A stretch of 18,238 nt of DNA from Bacteroidales bacterium. GTDB lineage: Bacteria; Bacteroidota; Bacteroidia; Bacteroidales; JALTDM01. Below the pieces are notes generated by a model. It was not told the origin of the DNA. It searched no databases and saw only the letters and a list, made by a program, of their open reading frames with translations. The DNA is taken from assembly GCA_026996635.1 (NCBI GenBank), contig JALWKH010000178.1, forward strand, positions 1 through 18,238, read 5' to 3'. Positions within the stretch are counted from its first letter, which is position 1; each line of letters opens with the position of its first letter. Shown here piece after piece: positions 1 through 7,537 of this stretch. The position numbers were made by a program, and so were the translations under genes.

Positions 1-45
1 ACATTAAAAAAACACAATATTATAACAAGTTAACACAAAAAAATT

Positions 46-54
46 TACTTTTGC
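46..54 (+). promoter_or_regulatory. Bacteroidota-type -7 promoter element upstream of the symporter gene
   Basis: TACTTTTGC matches the Bacteroidota housekeeping -7 consensus TAnnTTTGC exactly and lies 31 bases before the ATG at 85. I see no good TTTG -33 box at the expected distance, so the call rests on the -7 element alone. A purine-rich AAGGA at 74-78 could serve as a ribosome binding site. Confidence 0.5.
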
Positions 55-84
55 AATGCACTTTGCACTTTTAAGGAATTAAAT

Positions 85-1731
85 ATGAAAAGATTTTTAC
101 TGTTTTTGACTTTCATTATTTTTTTTGTTGCAAAGCCATTTGCTTCAGACACGTTGAAAACTACAACACAACACGGCACACATAAGATAAAAGAGAAAAC
201 TTTAAGTGAAAAGATCAATGATGCATTTACCCCACTTGTTGATTTTATGGATGAAATTTTGTTTTGGGATCCTTTTGCTGCTTTAGGTTTATATGACCCT
301 ATAATCAAAGACGAGAACGGTAAAATAATATATGATGAAAACGGCAACCCTAAAAAGAAAAGAATTCCGCTAGTTGTTTTCTGGCTTATTCTCGGAGCAA
401 CGATTTTTACCATTTATTTCAAATTTATAAATATCAGAGGGTTTAAACACTCTCTTGAGCTGGTGGCCGGTAAATACGACAACCCGGAAGACAAAGGAGA
501 AGTGTCACACTTTCAAGCACTTACCACCGCACTTTCCGCTACGGTAGGATTGGGCAATATTGCAGGCGTTGCCATTGCCATAACGCTTGGCGGACCCGGA
601 GCAACTTTTTGGATGATACTTGCAGGATTGCTCGGTATGACTTCAAAGTTTTTGGAATGTACACTCGGGCTGAAATACAGGAAAATAGATGAAAACGGAG
701 AAGTATCCGGTGGACCTATGTATTATTTAAGAGACGGATTGAAAAAATATAAATTGGGAGGATTAGGCAAGTTTCTTTCAGTGCTTTTTGCACTACTTGT
801 TATTGGAGGTTCATTTGGCGGCGGCAATATGTTTCAGGCAAACCAGTCTTTTGCCCAAGTAAAAATGATGATACCTAGTATGGCTCCGTATGGAGCTTAT
901 TTCGGCATTATAATGGCAATTTTGGTGGGAATAGTTGTAATAGGGGGAATAAAAAGCATTGCCAAGGTTACCGACAAAATTGTTCCGTTTATGGCGGCAC
1001 TCTACATTACTGCCGCTTTGGTAATAATTTTTATGGACTACACGAAGATTGACGATGTATTTGTCCTTATCTGGAACGGTGCCTTTAATCCCGAAGCAAT
1101 TAAAGGCGGAATAATCGGTGTTATGATTGTAGGTTTTCAACGGGCAGCTTTCTCTAATGAAGCCGGTATAGGTTCCGCATCAATTGCACACTCTGCGGCA
1201 AAAACTCCTTATCCCGTAAGCGAAGGATTGGTTGCATTATTGGAACCGTTTATTGACACCGTAGTAATTTGTACAATGACCGCAATGGTTATCATAATTA
1301 CCGGATACTACCAACCCGAAGTGGCAATGGGATTCAACGGATCTCAACTTACTTCAATGGCATTTCAAAGTGTTTTTTCGTGGTTCCCGTGGGTACTAAT
1401 GCTTGCAATTTTCCTATTTGCTTTTTCCACAATGATTTCTTGGTCATATTACGGACTTAACGGATTTAGATTTTTGTTTGAAAAACCTTTAATGAAAATC
1501 TTTAAAAGCAAACGAGCAGTAAAAAACACATATTATATCTTTTTCTTGACTTTTATAGTCATCGGTTCAGCTTCCAATTTGGGTGCAGTAATGGATTTTT
1601 CGGATATGATGATATTTTCAATGGCATTCCCGAACATTTTGGGATTGTTAATATTGGCACCTGAAGTAAAACGTGATTTGAACGATTACCTAAAAAAATT
1701 GAAAAATGGAGAAATTAAAAAATACAAGTAA
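85..1731 (+). CDS. Sodium:alanine symporter family protein (AGCS family)
   Basis: Inner-membrane cation-coupled importer of alanine, glycine or a similar small amino acid. The 548-residue protein has about ten hydrophobic helices. Family landmarks are SATVGLGNIAG (about 151-161), GGPGATFWM (169-177), SGGPMYYL (208-215), GGGNMFQANQ (245-254) and RAAFSNEAGIGSASIAHSA (about 353-371), all typical of AGCS transporters. Residues 1-21 look like a signal peptide or an extra helix. A hydrophilic segment follows (22-93) with a doubled DENG motif near 76-88, which makes the protein longer than the roughly 450-490 residues of many Firmicutes and proteobacterial members; such N-terminal extensions occur in Bacteroidota homologues. 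The start is the ATG at 85, after AAGGA. The 3' end overlaps the next gene by 26 bases, suggesting cotranscription. The exact substrate cannot be read from the sequence. Confidence 0.93.
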   Translation: MKRFLLFLTFIIFFVAKPFASDTLKTTTQHGTHKIKEKTLSEKINDAFTPLVDFMDEILFWDPFAALGLYDPIIKDENGKIIYDENGNPKKKRIPLVVFWLILGATIFTIYFKFINIRGFKHSLELVAGKYDNPEDKGEVSHFQALTTALSATVGLGNIAGVAIAITLGGPGATFWMILAGLLGMTSKFLECTLGLKYRKIDENGEVSGGPMYYLRDGLKKYKLGGLGKFLSVLFALLVIGGSFGGGNMFQANQSFAQVKMMIPSMAPYGAYFGIIMAILVGIVVIGGIKSIAKVTDKIVPFMAALYITAALVIIFMDYTKIDDVFVLIWNGAFNPEAIKGGIIGVMIVGFQRAAFSNEAGIGSASIAHSAAKTPYPVSEGLVALLEPFIDTVVICTMTAMVIIITGYYQPEVAMGFNGSQLTSMAFQSVFSWFPWVLMLAIFLFAFSTMISWSYYGLNGFRFLFEKPLMKIFKSKRAVKNTYYIFFLTFIVIGSASNLGAVMDFSDMMIFSMAFPNILGLLILAPEVKRDLNDYLKKLKNGEIKKYK

Positions 1732-2800
1732 GCTAATACTACTTATATTATTCGGCATAAGTGCTTTTTACACAAAAAGTCAAACAGTTGTACCGGCAAA
1801 CGAGGCAAAAAATTATTTGATCGACTTCTATATGCCGAAATTGGAACTTAGCATTGAGTTGGTTCTGGACAGACAAGAATTTATTCCGTCTGAATTTTCT
1901 GCAGATAAAACCAAAAAGTTTCTGCCTGTAAAACAAGGTAAGCACCACAAAACTTTTTACCAAATAAAAGATATTGTAACAACAAAAAATTGGATTGCCG
2001 ACAAAGAAAGGCATTTTGCCATAATAAAAAGCAAACACGCAAATTTTTCATTTACACCGTATGGAACTTTAGCAGGAATAAATTGTGATAATTGCAATCA
2101 AACTTCTATACCTGAGCCACAAAAAAGAATAAGCCTGATAAAAGATCAAAACCTTACTTATAACAAATTTTTCATAAAAAAGAATTCCAAACCTTATACC
2201 GATACAACATATAAAATAATAAGACGAGATTCTACCGTCATAAAAAAACCTGTAATTATCAGGAAGACTAAACTCAAAAAAGAAAAAGACAAAATTTACG
2301 ACCTTGTTCATTATTTAATAAAAACACGGAAAAGAAAATTCAGATTAATAAGCGGTTTGGATACCATTAATTATTATCCTGAAGCACTAAAAATAAAACT
2401 TAAGAACTTGGACAGCTTGGAAAACAAACTTTATAATCTTCTTGCAGGGTATGAAAAACACAGTGAACTAAAACTATACTTCGATATTGATTTAACCAAA
2501 AAATCAGACACAATTGCATTCATTAATCCATACCGTGGTTTGACCAATATAAACGGATTACCCGTAATCGTGAAGTTGGAAAACGATAATCCGGAAAACA
2601 AAAATAAAACATCCGGAAAAGGTATCCCATACATTTTGCCTAAAATGGTAAAATTAAGTATTTGGTACGGCAATAGTGAAATCTATAACGAAATTATACC
2701 TGTTCCACAGCTTGGAGAAGTTAAATTCATAAATGCCGGTGTAAAAACTCTTGAATATTACCCGTGGGGAGGGATAAAGTCGTTGCACACAAACGATTAA
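1706..2800 (+). CDS. Secreted protein resembling the Bacteroidota family DUF4831
   Basis: 364 residues, function unknown. The N-terminus is a signal peptide (Lys-rich start, hydrophobic core 10-22). There is no lipobox Cys, and the likely signal peptidase I site is before Gln26, the +1 Gln common in Bacteroidota exported proteins. The mature part is Lys-rich. Three parts recall DUF4831: FTPYGTLAGINCDNC (about 113-127), a helical stretch with RKFRLISG followed by LENKLYNLLAGYEK (about 211-252), and a C-terminal VPQLGEVKF...EYYPWGGIKSL. I recognise these by pattern and have not aligned them. The ATG at 1706 lies inside the symporter gene, in another frame, and is the only start that keeps the signal peptide, so the two genes are probably translationally coupled. 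The protein probably acts in the periplasm or at the outer membrane; no catalytic motif is visible. Confidence 0.75.
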   Translation: MEKLKNTSKLILLILFGISAFYTKSQTVVPANEAKNYLIDFYMPKLELSIELVLDRQEFIPSEFSADKTKKFLPVKQGKHHKTFYQIKDIVTTKNWIADKERHFAIIKSKHANFSFTPYGTLAGINCDNCNQTSIPEPQKRISLIKDQNLTYNKFFIKKNSKPYTDTTYKIIRRDSTVIKKPVIIRKTKLKKEKDKIYDLVHYLIKTRKRKFRLISGLDTINYYPEALKIKLKNLDSLENKLYNLLAGYEKHSELKLYFDIDLTKKSDTIAFINPYRGLTNINGLPVIVKLENDNPENKNKTSGKGIPYILPKMVKLSIWYGNSEIYNEIIPVPQLGEVKFINAGVKTLEYYPWGGIKSLHTND

Positions 2801-2868
2801 AAATCAAACATATAGACAACAAACACCAATATCTATGGTTTTATTTTTCAAAAAACTTTTAAAAAGCC

Positions 2869-2899
2869 TTTGCTGATACAATAAAACCTTGTAAAATTG
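2869..2899 (+). promoter_or_regulatory. Candidate promoter for the rho-atp transcription unit
   Basis: TTTG at 2869-2872 and TAAAATTG at 2892-2899 are separated by 19 bases. This fits the Bacteroidota -33/-7 pattern (TTTG, then TAnnTTTG) with one mismatch in the -7 box. Transcription from here would give a leader of about 80 bases before the rho ATG at 2987. The assignment rests on consensus matching only. Confidence 0.45.
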
Positions 2900-2903
2900 T
2901 GCC

Positions 2904-2938
2904 ATTGAATTTCAATCTTAAAATTCTCTTGAATTTTA
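2904..2938 (+). promoter_or_regulatory. Two adjacent perfect palindromes in the rho leader
   Basis: ATTGAA-T-TTCAAT at 2904-2916 is a perfect inverted repeat around one base. TAAAATTC-TCTT-GAATTTTA at 2919-2938 is a perfect 8-base-pair stem with a four-base loop. Both lie just downstream of the candidate rho promoter, inside the predicted leader. There is no U-rich tail that would make either a standard terminator. They could be leader RNA structures or DNA operators. Confidence 0.4.
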
Positions 2939-2986
2939 TCCTCAAACCCATAATCTATTATTAAAAATCCAAAAAACATTTGTGTT

Positions 2987-4492
2987 ATGTATGATATTAT
3001 TGAATTAAGATCAAAGAAGTTAGACGAATTAAAAGAAATTGCAAAAAGATTCAACATTACCGGAGTTGACAGCCTCAAGAAAGATGATTTAATCCACAAA
3101 ATTATCGACCAACAAGCATTAAATCAAGCAATGGGAGGTGAAGACATCAGTGAAACCATCAAAGCCGAAGAAACAGCCGCTGCAACAGCTGCGTCAGATT
3201 TGGATTTTGACCTTGATGTAGCAACAAAAACACCTGACATCACTGACGAAACTGAAGATAAACTTGAACCTGAAACAAAAGAAGAACAAAAAACAACCAA
3301 TAACAACGGAAAACAAAACAAAAGAAAACAATACAATAATAATAAAAAATACGAGTATCCATTTGAATCAGAAGGAATTATAAAAGGAGAAGGCGTATTG
3401 GAAATAATGAATGAAGGTTACGGTTTTATCCGATCTTCAGATTATCATTATTTGAGCAGTCCGGACGATATTTATGTGTCACAATCACAAATTAAACTTT
3501 TCGGTCTCAAAACAGGAGATTATGTTGAAGGTTCTATCAGACCACCAAAAGAAGGCGAAAAATATTTCCCGTTAATTAAGGTTGAAAAAATTAACGGACA
3601 ACAGCCCGAACTTGTTCGTGACAGGATACCTTTTGAACACTTGACTCCTATTTTCCCGAACGAAAAGTTCAACATCACAGGAGGCGACAACCCTTCAATG
3701 TCCTTGAGAATTATAGATATGTTTTCACCTATAGGGAAAGGACAAAGAGGTCTTATTGTAGCCCAACCCAAAACAGGTAAAACAATATTGCTTCAAGAAA
3801 TTGCCAATGCAATAGCAAAAAACCATCCTGAAGTTTACTTAATTGTATTGCTTATCGATGAAAGACCGGAAGAAGTAACCGAGATGAGCCGCAATGTAAA
3901 CGGTGAAGTTATTGCATCAACCTTTGATGAACCTGCAGACAGACACGTAAGAGTGGCAAATATTGTATTGGAAAGAGCAAAGAGAATGGTTGAAAGCGGC
4001 CACGATGTTGTTATTTTATTAGACTCAATCACAAGATTGGCAAGAGCATACAATACAATAGCTCCCGTATCAGGTAGAGTTCTTACAGGAGGTGTCGATG
4101 CTCAAGCTTTGCACAAACCGAAACAATTCTTCGGTGCTGCAAGAAATATCGAAAATGGCGGTTCGCTTACAATTATTGCCACAGCACTAACAGAAACAGG
4201 TTCAAAGATGGACGATGTTATCTTTGAAGAATTCAAGGGAACAGGCAATATGGAATTGCAACTCGACCGCAAGTTGGCAAACAAGAGAATATTCCCTGCA
4301 GTAGATATAAATGCTTCAAGTACCAGAAGAGAAGACCTGTTGATAGACGAAAAAATGTTGAACAGGATTTGGATATTGAGACAATATCTGGCTGATATGA
4401 CATCGGAAGAAGCTATAAAATTCCTGCTTGACAGAATGAAAGACACTAAAACAAACGAAGAATTTTTAATTTCAATGAGCAAAGCTCTCTAA
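2987..4492 (+). CDS. rho: Transcription termination factor Rho
   Basis: Hexameric RNA-dependent ATPase/helicase that ends transcription at rut-containing transcripts in the cytoplasm. In order: a Rho N-terminal helical domain (about 1-45); a low-complexity Ala/Asp/Glu then Asn/Lys-rich insert (about 50-125); a cold-shock-type RNA-binding domain with [15 protein letters not shown] (136-150) and [10 protein letters not shown]; and the RecA-like motor with Walker A PKTGKT (261-266), [12 protein letters not shown] (289-300), [15 protein letters not shown] (343-357) and the Q/R-loop region [14 protein letters not shown]. At 501 residues it is about 80 longer than E. coli Rho, the difference being the insert, which is usual in Bacteroidota. 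The ATG at 2987 begins the conserved [15 protein letters not shown] helix. There is no clear Shine-Dalgarno. Only 14 bases separate it from the bactofilin gene, so it probably heads the operon that contains the ATP synthase genes. Confidence 0.97.
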   Translation: MYDIIELRSKKLDELKEIAKRFNITGVDSLKKDDLIHKIIDQQALNQAMGGEDISETIKAEETAAATAASDLDFDLDVATKTPDITDETEDKLEPETKEEQKTTNNNGKQNKRKQYNNNKKYEYPFESEGIIKGEGVLEIMNEGYGFIRSSDYHYLSSPDDIYVSQSQIKLFGLKTGDYVEGSIRPPKEGEKYFPLIKVEKINGQQPELVRDRIPFEHLTPIFPNEKFNITGGDNPSMSLRIIDMFSPIGKGQRGLIVAQPKTGKTILLQEIANAIAKNHPEVYLIVLLIDERPEEVTEMSRNVNGEVIASTFDEPADRHVRVANIVLERAKRMVESGHDVVILLDSITRLARAYNTIAPVSGRVLTGGVDAQALHKPKQFFGAARNIENGGSLTIIATALTETGSKMDDVIFEEFKGTGNMELQLDRKLANKRIFPAVDINASSTRREDLLIDEKMLNRIWILRQYLADMTSEEAIKFLLDRMKDTKTNEEFLISMSKAL

Positions 4493-4506
4493 AACACAAA
4501 TAAAAA

Positions 4507-4899
4507 ATGGCCAAATCAAATTCATCCGTAAACGAAAATTTAATTAACATCATCGGTTCCGAAACCGATATCACAGGTCAAATAGTAACAAAAGGCGACA
4601 TCAGAATAGACGGCAAACTTAAAGGAAGTCTAAAAGCCGAAGGACGTGTGGTTATCGGTGAAACAGGAGAAATTGATGGTGAAATTGAATGCGGAAACAT
4701 AGAAGTTTACGGTAAAATATTCGGTAAAGTTGCCGTAAAAGAACTTACTATGCTAAAATCCTCCGCAAAAATAGAGGCCGACATTACCACAAAGAAGCTC
4801 GGAGTAGAACCCGGAGCAATTTTTACGGGGCACTGCGATATGAGCGGACAATCTAAAGCTAATGCCGGAGAATCAAAACAAGCAAAAGCAGAAGCTTAA
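4507..4899 (+). CDS. Bactofilin (polymer-forming cytoskeletal protein)
   Basis: 130 residues forming a single bactofilin (DUF583) domain, about 15-110. This is a right-handed beta-helix built from short repeats with alternating Gly and hydrophobic positions: ITGQIVTKGDIRIDGKLKG, GRVVIGETGEIDGEIECG, NIEVYGKIFGKVA. Family members polymerise without nucleotide and act as membrane-associated scaffolds in cell shape, envelope synthesis or motility; the specific role here is unknown. The flexible ends (1-14 and the Lys/Ala/Glu tail from about 113) are typical. It lies 14 bases after rho. Its last 38 bases overlap the start of the atpZ-like gene in another frame, so translation of the two is likely coupled. 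Bactofilin next to atpZ recurs in Bacteroidota as I recall it, but I have not checked this by search. Confidence 0.9.
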   Translation: MAKSNSSVNENLINIIGSETDITGQIVTKGDIRIDGKLKGSLKAEGRVVIGETGEIDGEIECGNIEVYGKIFGKVAVKELTMLKSSAKIEADITTKKLGVEPGAIFTGHCDMSGQSKANAGESKQAKAEA

Positions 4900-5116
4900 C
4901 GACTTTGCAAAATATTCATCAATAGCCTTCCAGATGATGATAACGATTGTGTTATTCTCACTGGGAGGCTATAAACTTGATGAATGGTTGGAAACAAAAT
5001 TCCCATACTTCACATTAATATTAAGCCTTATCGGAGTATTTGCAGGAATTTATTATGCTATAAAAGACTTCGTCAAATTTACCGAGAAAAAGAAAAACAA
5101 TGAACAAAAAAAATAA
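4862..5116 (+). CDS. atpZ: AtpZ/AtpI-family ATP synthase accessory protein
   Basis: 84-residue membrane protein with two helices (about 20-38 and 48-68), a charged N-terminus and a Lys-rich C-terminus. The conserved part is FAKYSSIAFQMM, then GGYKLDEWLETKFP, then FTLILSLIGVFAGIYYAIKD, the usual pattern of AtpZ/AtpI proteins encoded just before atpB. AtpI helps c-ring assembly in several bacteria, and AtpZ/AtpI have been linked to divalent cation handling in Bacillus. The ATG at 4862 lies inside the bactofilin gene; no later ATG keeps the conserved FAKYSS segment, so the 38-base overlap is probably real. The 3' end overlaps the next gene by 17 bases. Confidence 0.85.
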   Translation: MPENQNKQKQKLNDFAKYSSIAFQMMITIVLFSLGGYKLDEWLETKFPYFTLILSLIGVFAGIYYAIKDFVKFTEKKKNNEQKK

Positions 5117-5498
5117 CGGCAGCGGTCAATTAAGAAAACATTTTGTAACACTTACAATAACAACAATAGCAACTTTGGCGATTGCAATACTCCTTTTTTC
5201 TATGCAGCCATCGTGGTATTTCAAAAGTTTTCCTGCATTATTTTTAGTAGTATCGGGCACTTTTTATTTCGTAGATTATTTGTTTATAAATAATGTTGCG
5301 GAAAAAGGCAAAGATTTTATTTTTCAGCACAAACTCACAACAACAATTAAATTTTTTGTGTTACTTTTCTCCCTTGTAATTTTTATAATTATTGACAAAT
5401 CACACGCATTAAATATTGCAATTTCATTTGTAGCACTATTTTTCATTTATTTGACAATACAGACAATAAGTTTTTTAAAAATTTTTAAAAATAAATAA
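5100..5498 (+). CDS. Small four-helix membrane protein between atpZ and atpB
   Basis: 132 residues with four predicted transmembrane helices at about 17-36, 42-63, 83-100 and 103-125, and short Lys-rich ends. The topology and position suggest an AtpI-like assembly factor or a chaperone of subunits a and c, but I see no diagnostic motif and the function is unproven. It overlaps atpZ by 17 bases, and atpB starts 42 bases downstream. Base composition and codon use resemble the neighbours. A comparable unnamed membrane protein occupies this slot in other Bacteroidota atp operons by my recollection; that is a family-level expectation, not something shown by this sequence. Confidence 0.8.
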   Translation: MNKKNNGSGQLRKHFVTLTITTIATLAIAILLFSMQPSWYFKSFPALFLVVSGTFYFVDYLFINNVAEKGKDFIFQHKLTTTIKFFVLLFSLVIFIIIDKSHALNIAISFVALFFIYLTIQTISFLKIFKNK

Positions 5499-5540
5499 CA
5501 TAGGTTTAACTATTTATTATTTAATTTGCAGCCGATTTCA

Positions 5541-6656
5541 ATGAAGACGAATATGATAAGAAAAACGCTAATACTCTTTCTGATAACGGTATTTTCAGGT
5601 GTGATGTTGTGGGCAACTCCTGAAAATAATGCAACAGCAGACCAAACCGAAATAGAAAAGGAAGAAGAGGCTATAGAAAAAGAAGAAGGTTTTAATCCGG
5701 GCGAAGTAATAATTGACCACGTAATAGATTCATACGAATGGCATATTGCCACTATAGGTCATACACACATATCCATTCCCTTGCCCGTAATTCTTTACAG
5801 CGAACATTCGGGGCTTCATATTTTTTGTTCTTCAAAACTTCATCACGGCGAAGGAAAATATAAAAACTTTGAAATAGCCAAAAGCGGCATATACAAAACC
5901 AAAATAGTTGAAGTTTTGCCTGACGGGTCAATTTACAGACCTTGGGATTTCTCCATCACAAAAACCGTTTTTGCAGCATTTATATCTATGCTTTTAATGC
6001 TGTGGATATTCCTTTCGGCAGCAAAAAAATATAAAAACAATGCACTCTCTCCACCTAAAGGTATTCAATCTTGGATAGAGCCTATTATTATTTTCGTAAG
6101 AGATGATATTGCCAAATCTTCTATCGGTGAAAAGAAATACGAAAAATTTGTTCCGTTTCTTCTCACCGTTTTTCTTTTTATATGGATAAATAATATGATG
6201 GGGTTAATTCCTATTTTTCCCGGCGGTGCAAATGTTACCGGGAATATGACAGTTACAGGAACATTGGCTTTGTTTACATTTCTTATTACCACTTTCAACG
6301 GGAATAAACATTATTGGAAAGAAATATTTAATCCCGAAGTACCTTGGTGGCTTAAATTCCCGATACCTCTTATGCCACTTATTGAATTTATGGGAATATT
6401 TATTAAGCCATTTGTTCTTATGGTCCGACTTTTTGCCAACATATCTGCAGGACATATAGTAGCATTGGGATTTTATGTGTTGATATTTGTATTCGGACAT
6501 ATGAATGTTGCAGCCGGATACGGGGTGTCAGTAGTTTCAATAGCATTCACCGTATTTTTGGCATTGTTGGAATTATTGGTGGCATTTATACAAGCTTATG
6601 TGTTCACATTGTTGTCTGCACTTTATTTTGGTATGGCAACAGCAGAACACCATTGA
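5541..6656 (+). CDS. atpB: F1Fo ATP synthase subunit a
   Basis: Stator channel subunit that carries protons to and from the c-ring. From the ATG at 5541 it is 371 residues. Residues 1-25 look like a signal sequence. An acidic stretch (about 33-50) is followed by a His-rich exported segment (about 51-135), then the usual membrane helices from about 138 on. The essential Arg is R296 in MVRLFANISAGH, and the last helix has Q351 in FIQAYVFTLLSALYFG, equivalent to E. coli Arg210 and Gln252. E. coli subunit a is about 271 residues, and most of the extra length is the N-terminal domain, a Bacteroidota trait. A TTG at 5526 in the same frame would add five residues but sits inside a promoter-like TTAATTTGC, and an ATG at 5553 is also possible. 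atpE follows 35 bases later. Confidence 0.96.
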   Translation: MKTNMIRKTLILFLITVFSGVMLWATPENNATADQTEIEKEEEAIEKEEGFNPGEVIIDHVIDSYEWHIATIGHTHISIPLPVILYSEHSGLHIFCSSKLHHGEGKYKNFEIAKSGIYKTKIVEVLPDGSIYRPWDFSITKTVFAAFISMLLMLWIFLSAAKKYKNNALSPPKGIQSWIEPIIIFVRDDIAKSSIGEKKYEKFVPFLLTVFLFIWINNMMGLIPIFPGGANVTGNMTVTGTLALFTFLITTFNGNKHYWKEIFNPEVPWWLKFPIPLMPLIEFMGIFIKPFVLMVRLFANISAGHIVALGFYVLIFVFGHMNVAAGYGVSVVSIAFTVFLALLELLVAFIQAYVFTLLSALYFGMATAEHH

Positions 6657-6691
6657 TAACATAAATTTGTTTAACTAAAAAAAGAAAGAAG

Positions 6692-6949
6692 ATGATTACA
6701 TTAAGCATTATTTTGCAAGCAGTAGCAGGCGCAGGCCTTGCTAAAGCAGGCGCAGGATTAGGAGCAGGAATAGCAGCTATCGGTGCCGGTATAGGTATCG
6801 GTAGAATCGGGGGTAGTGCAATGGACGGTATTGCAAGACAACCCGAAGCTATGGCAGACATCAGGTCAAATATGATCGTTTCTGCAGCTCTTATCGAAGG
6901 TGTTGCATTCTTTGCAATCGTGATTTGTTTGTTGATTTTGTTCATCTAA
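6692..6949 (+). CDS. atpE: F1Fo ATP synthase subunit c
   Basis: 85-residue hairpin of two membrane helices that forms the rotating c-ring. Helix 1 is Gly/Ala-rich with GAGIGIG (31-37). The polar loop carries ARQPEAMADIR (48-58), which contacts gamma and epsilon. Helix 2 has the ion-carrying carboxylate E69 in AALIEGVAFFAI. The Gln that helps bind Na+ in sodium-type rings is replaced by Ile36, and E69 is followed by Gly-Val instead of Ser-Thr, so I infer proton coupling. A purine-rich AAAGAAAGAAG directly precedes the ATG. A strong stem-loop lies just after the stop codon. Confidence 0.97.
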   Translation: MITLSIILQAVAGAGLAKAGAGLGAGIAAIGAGIGIGRIGGSAMDGIARQPEAMADIRSNMIVSAALIEGVAFFAIVICLLILFI

Positions 6950-6961
6950 TTAACAAACCTG

Positions 6962-6997
6962 AAGGCTTGCTTGCTGCGGTTGGCAGTAAGCAGCTTT
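6962..6997 (+). other. Stem-loop between atpE and atpF
   Basis: Bases 6962-6977 pair with 6983-6997: 15 pairs including two G-U wobbles, one bulged T at 6968 and a five-base loop GGTTG at 6978-6982. It starts 12 bases after the atpE stop codon and ends 35 bases before the atpF start. No T-run follows, so it is not a standard intrinsic terminator. It may protect or process the mRNA and so favour atpE, whose product is needed in many copies; that role is inference. Confidence 0.6.
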
Positions 6998-7032
6998 CTT
7001 TCAAAAGAAAATCAAATTAAAAATTACAATAT

Positions 7033-7530
7033 ATGGAACTAGTTAAGCCGGAATTTGGGTTACTGTTTTGGATGTTGGTGTCGTTCACCATTCTATTGAT
7101 AATACTCAAAAAATTTGCTTGGAAGCCTATACTCAACTCTTTGAAAGAAAGAGAAGAATCTATTGCAAAAGCATTAAAGGCTGCCGATGAAGCAAAAAAA
7201 GAAGTTGCAAACATAAAAAGTGAAAACGAAAAAATCTTAAAAGAAGCATTGCTTGAAAGGGATAAAATCCTGAAAGAAGCACACGACACCAAAAATAAAA
7301 TTATTGAAGAAGCCAAAGCACAAGCAAAAGAAGAGGCTTCAAATATACTTCAACAAGCCCGTGAAGAAATAGATCACGAAAGACAAAAAATGCTTGTTGA
7401 AATGAAAAATATTGTAGTGGATGTTTCAGTATCCATTGCAGAAAAAGTTCTTAACAAGCAGTTGGAAGATAAAGCAACTCAAGAGCAATATATTTCCGAC
7501 TTGTTCGACAAAGAAATAAAGCTAAACTAA
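7033..7530 (+). CDS. atpF: F1Fo ATP synthase subunit b
   Basis: 165-residue peripheral stalk subunit that links Fo to F1. One N-terminal membrane helix (about 8-27, FGLLFWMLVSFTILLIILKK) is followed by WKPILNSLKEREESIAKAL and a long charged coiled coil rich in Ala, Glu and Lys through about 130. The C-terminal part IVVDVSVSIAEKVLNKQL contacts delta. Length and pattern are those of a normal bacterial b subunit. The gene follows the atpE-atpF stem-loop, and atpH begins 7 bases after its stop codon. Only one b-type gene is present, with no b'. Confidence 0.96.
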   Translation: MELVKPEFGLLFWMLVSFTILLIILKKFAWKPILNSLKEREESIAKALKAADEAKKEVANIKSENEKILKEALLERDKILKEAHDTKNKIIEEAKAQAKEEASNILQQAREEIDHERQKMLVEMKNIVVDVSVSIAEKVLNKQLEDKATQEQYISDLFDKEIKLN

Positions 7531-7537
7531 AGCTGTT

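Noticed and set aside
811..1140. Minus-strand open frame inside the symporter gene
   Set aside because: It is a shadow of the conserved plus-strand gene, rich in Tyr/His/Asn, with no recognisable protein.
5521..5529. TTAATTTGC as an internal promoter for atpB
   Set aside because: It has one mismatch in the TA of the -7 consensus and no -33 box, and it would leave almost no leader before the ATG at 5541.
6604..6945. Minus-strand Pro/Ala/Ile-rich open frame over atpE
   Set aside because: It is the complement of the Gly/Ala-rich subunit c codons and has no independent support.
6692..6949. Sodium-specific c subunit
   Set aside because: The Gln and the Ser-Thr of the sodium-binding motif are replaced (Ile36, and Gly-Val after E69).
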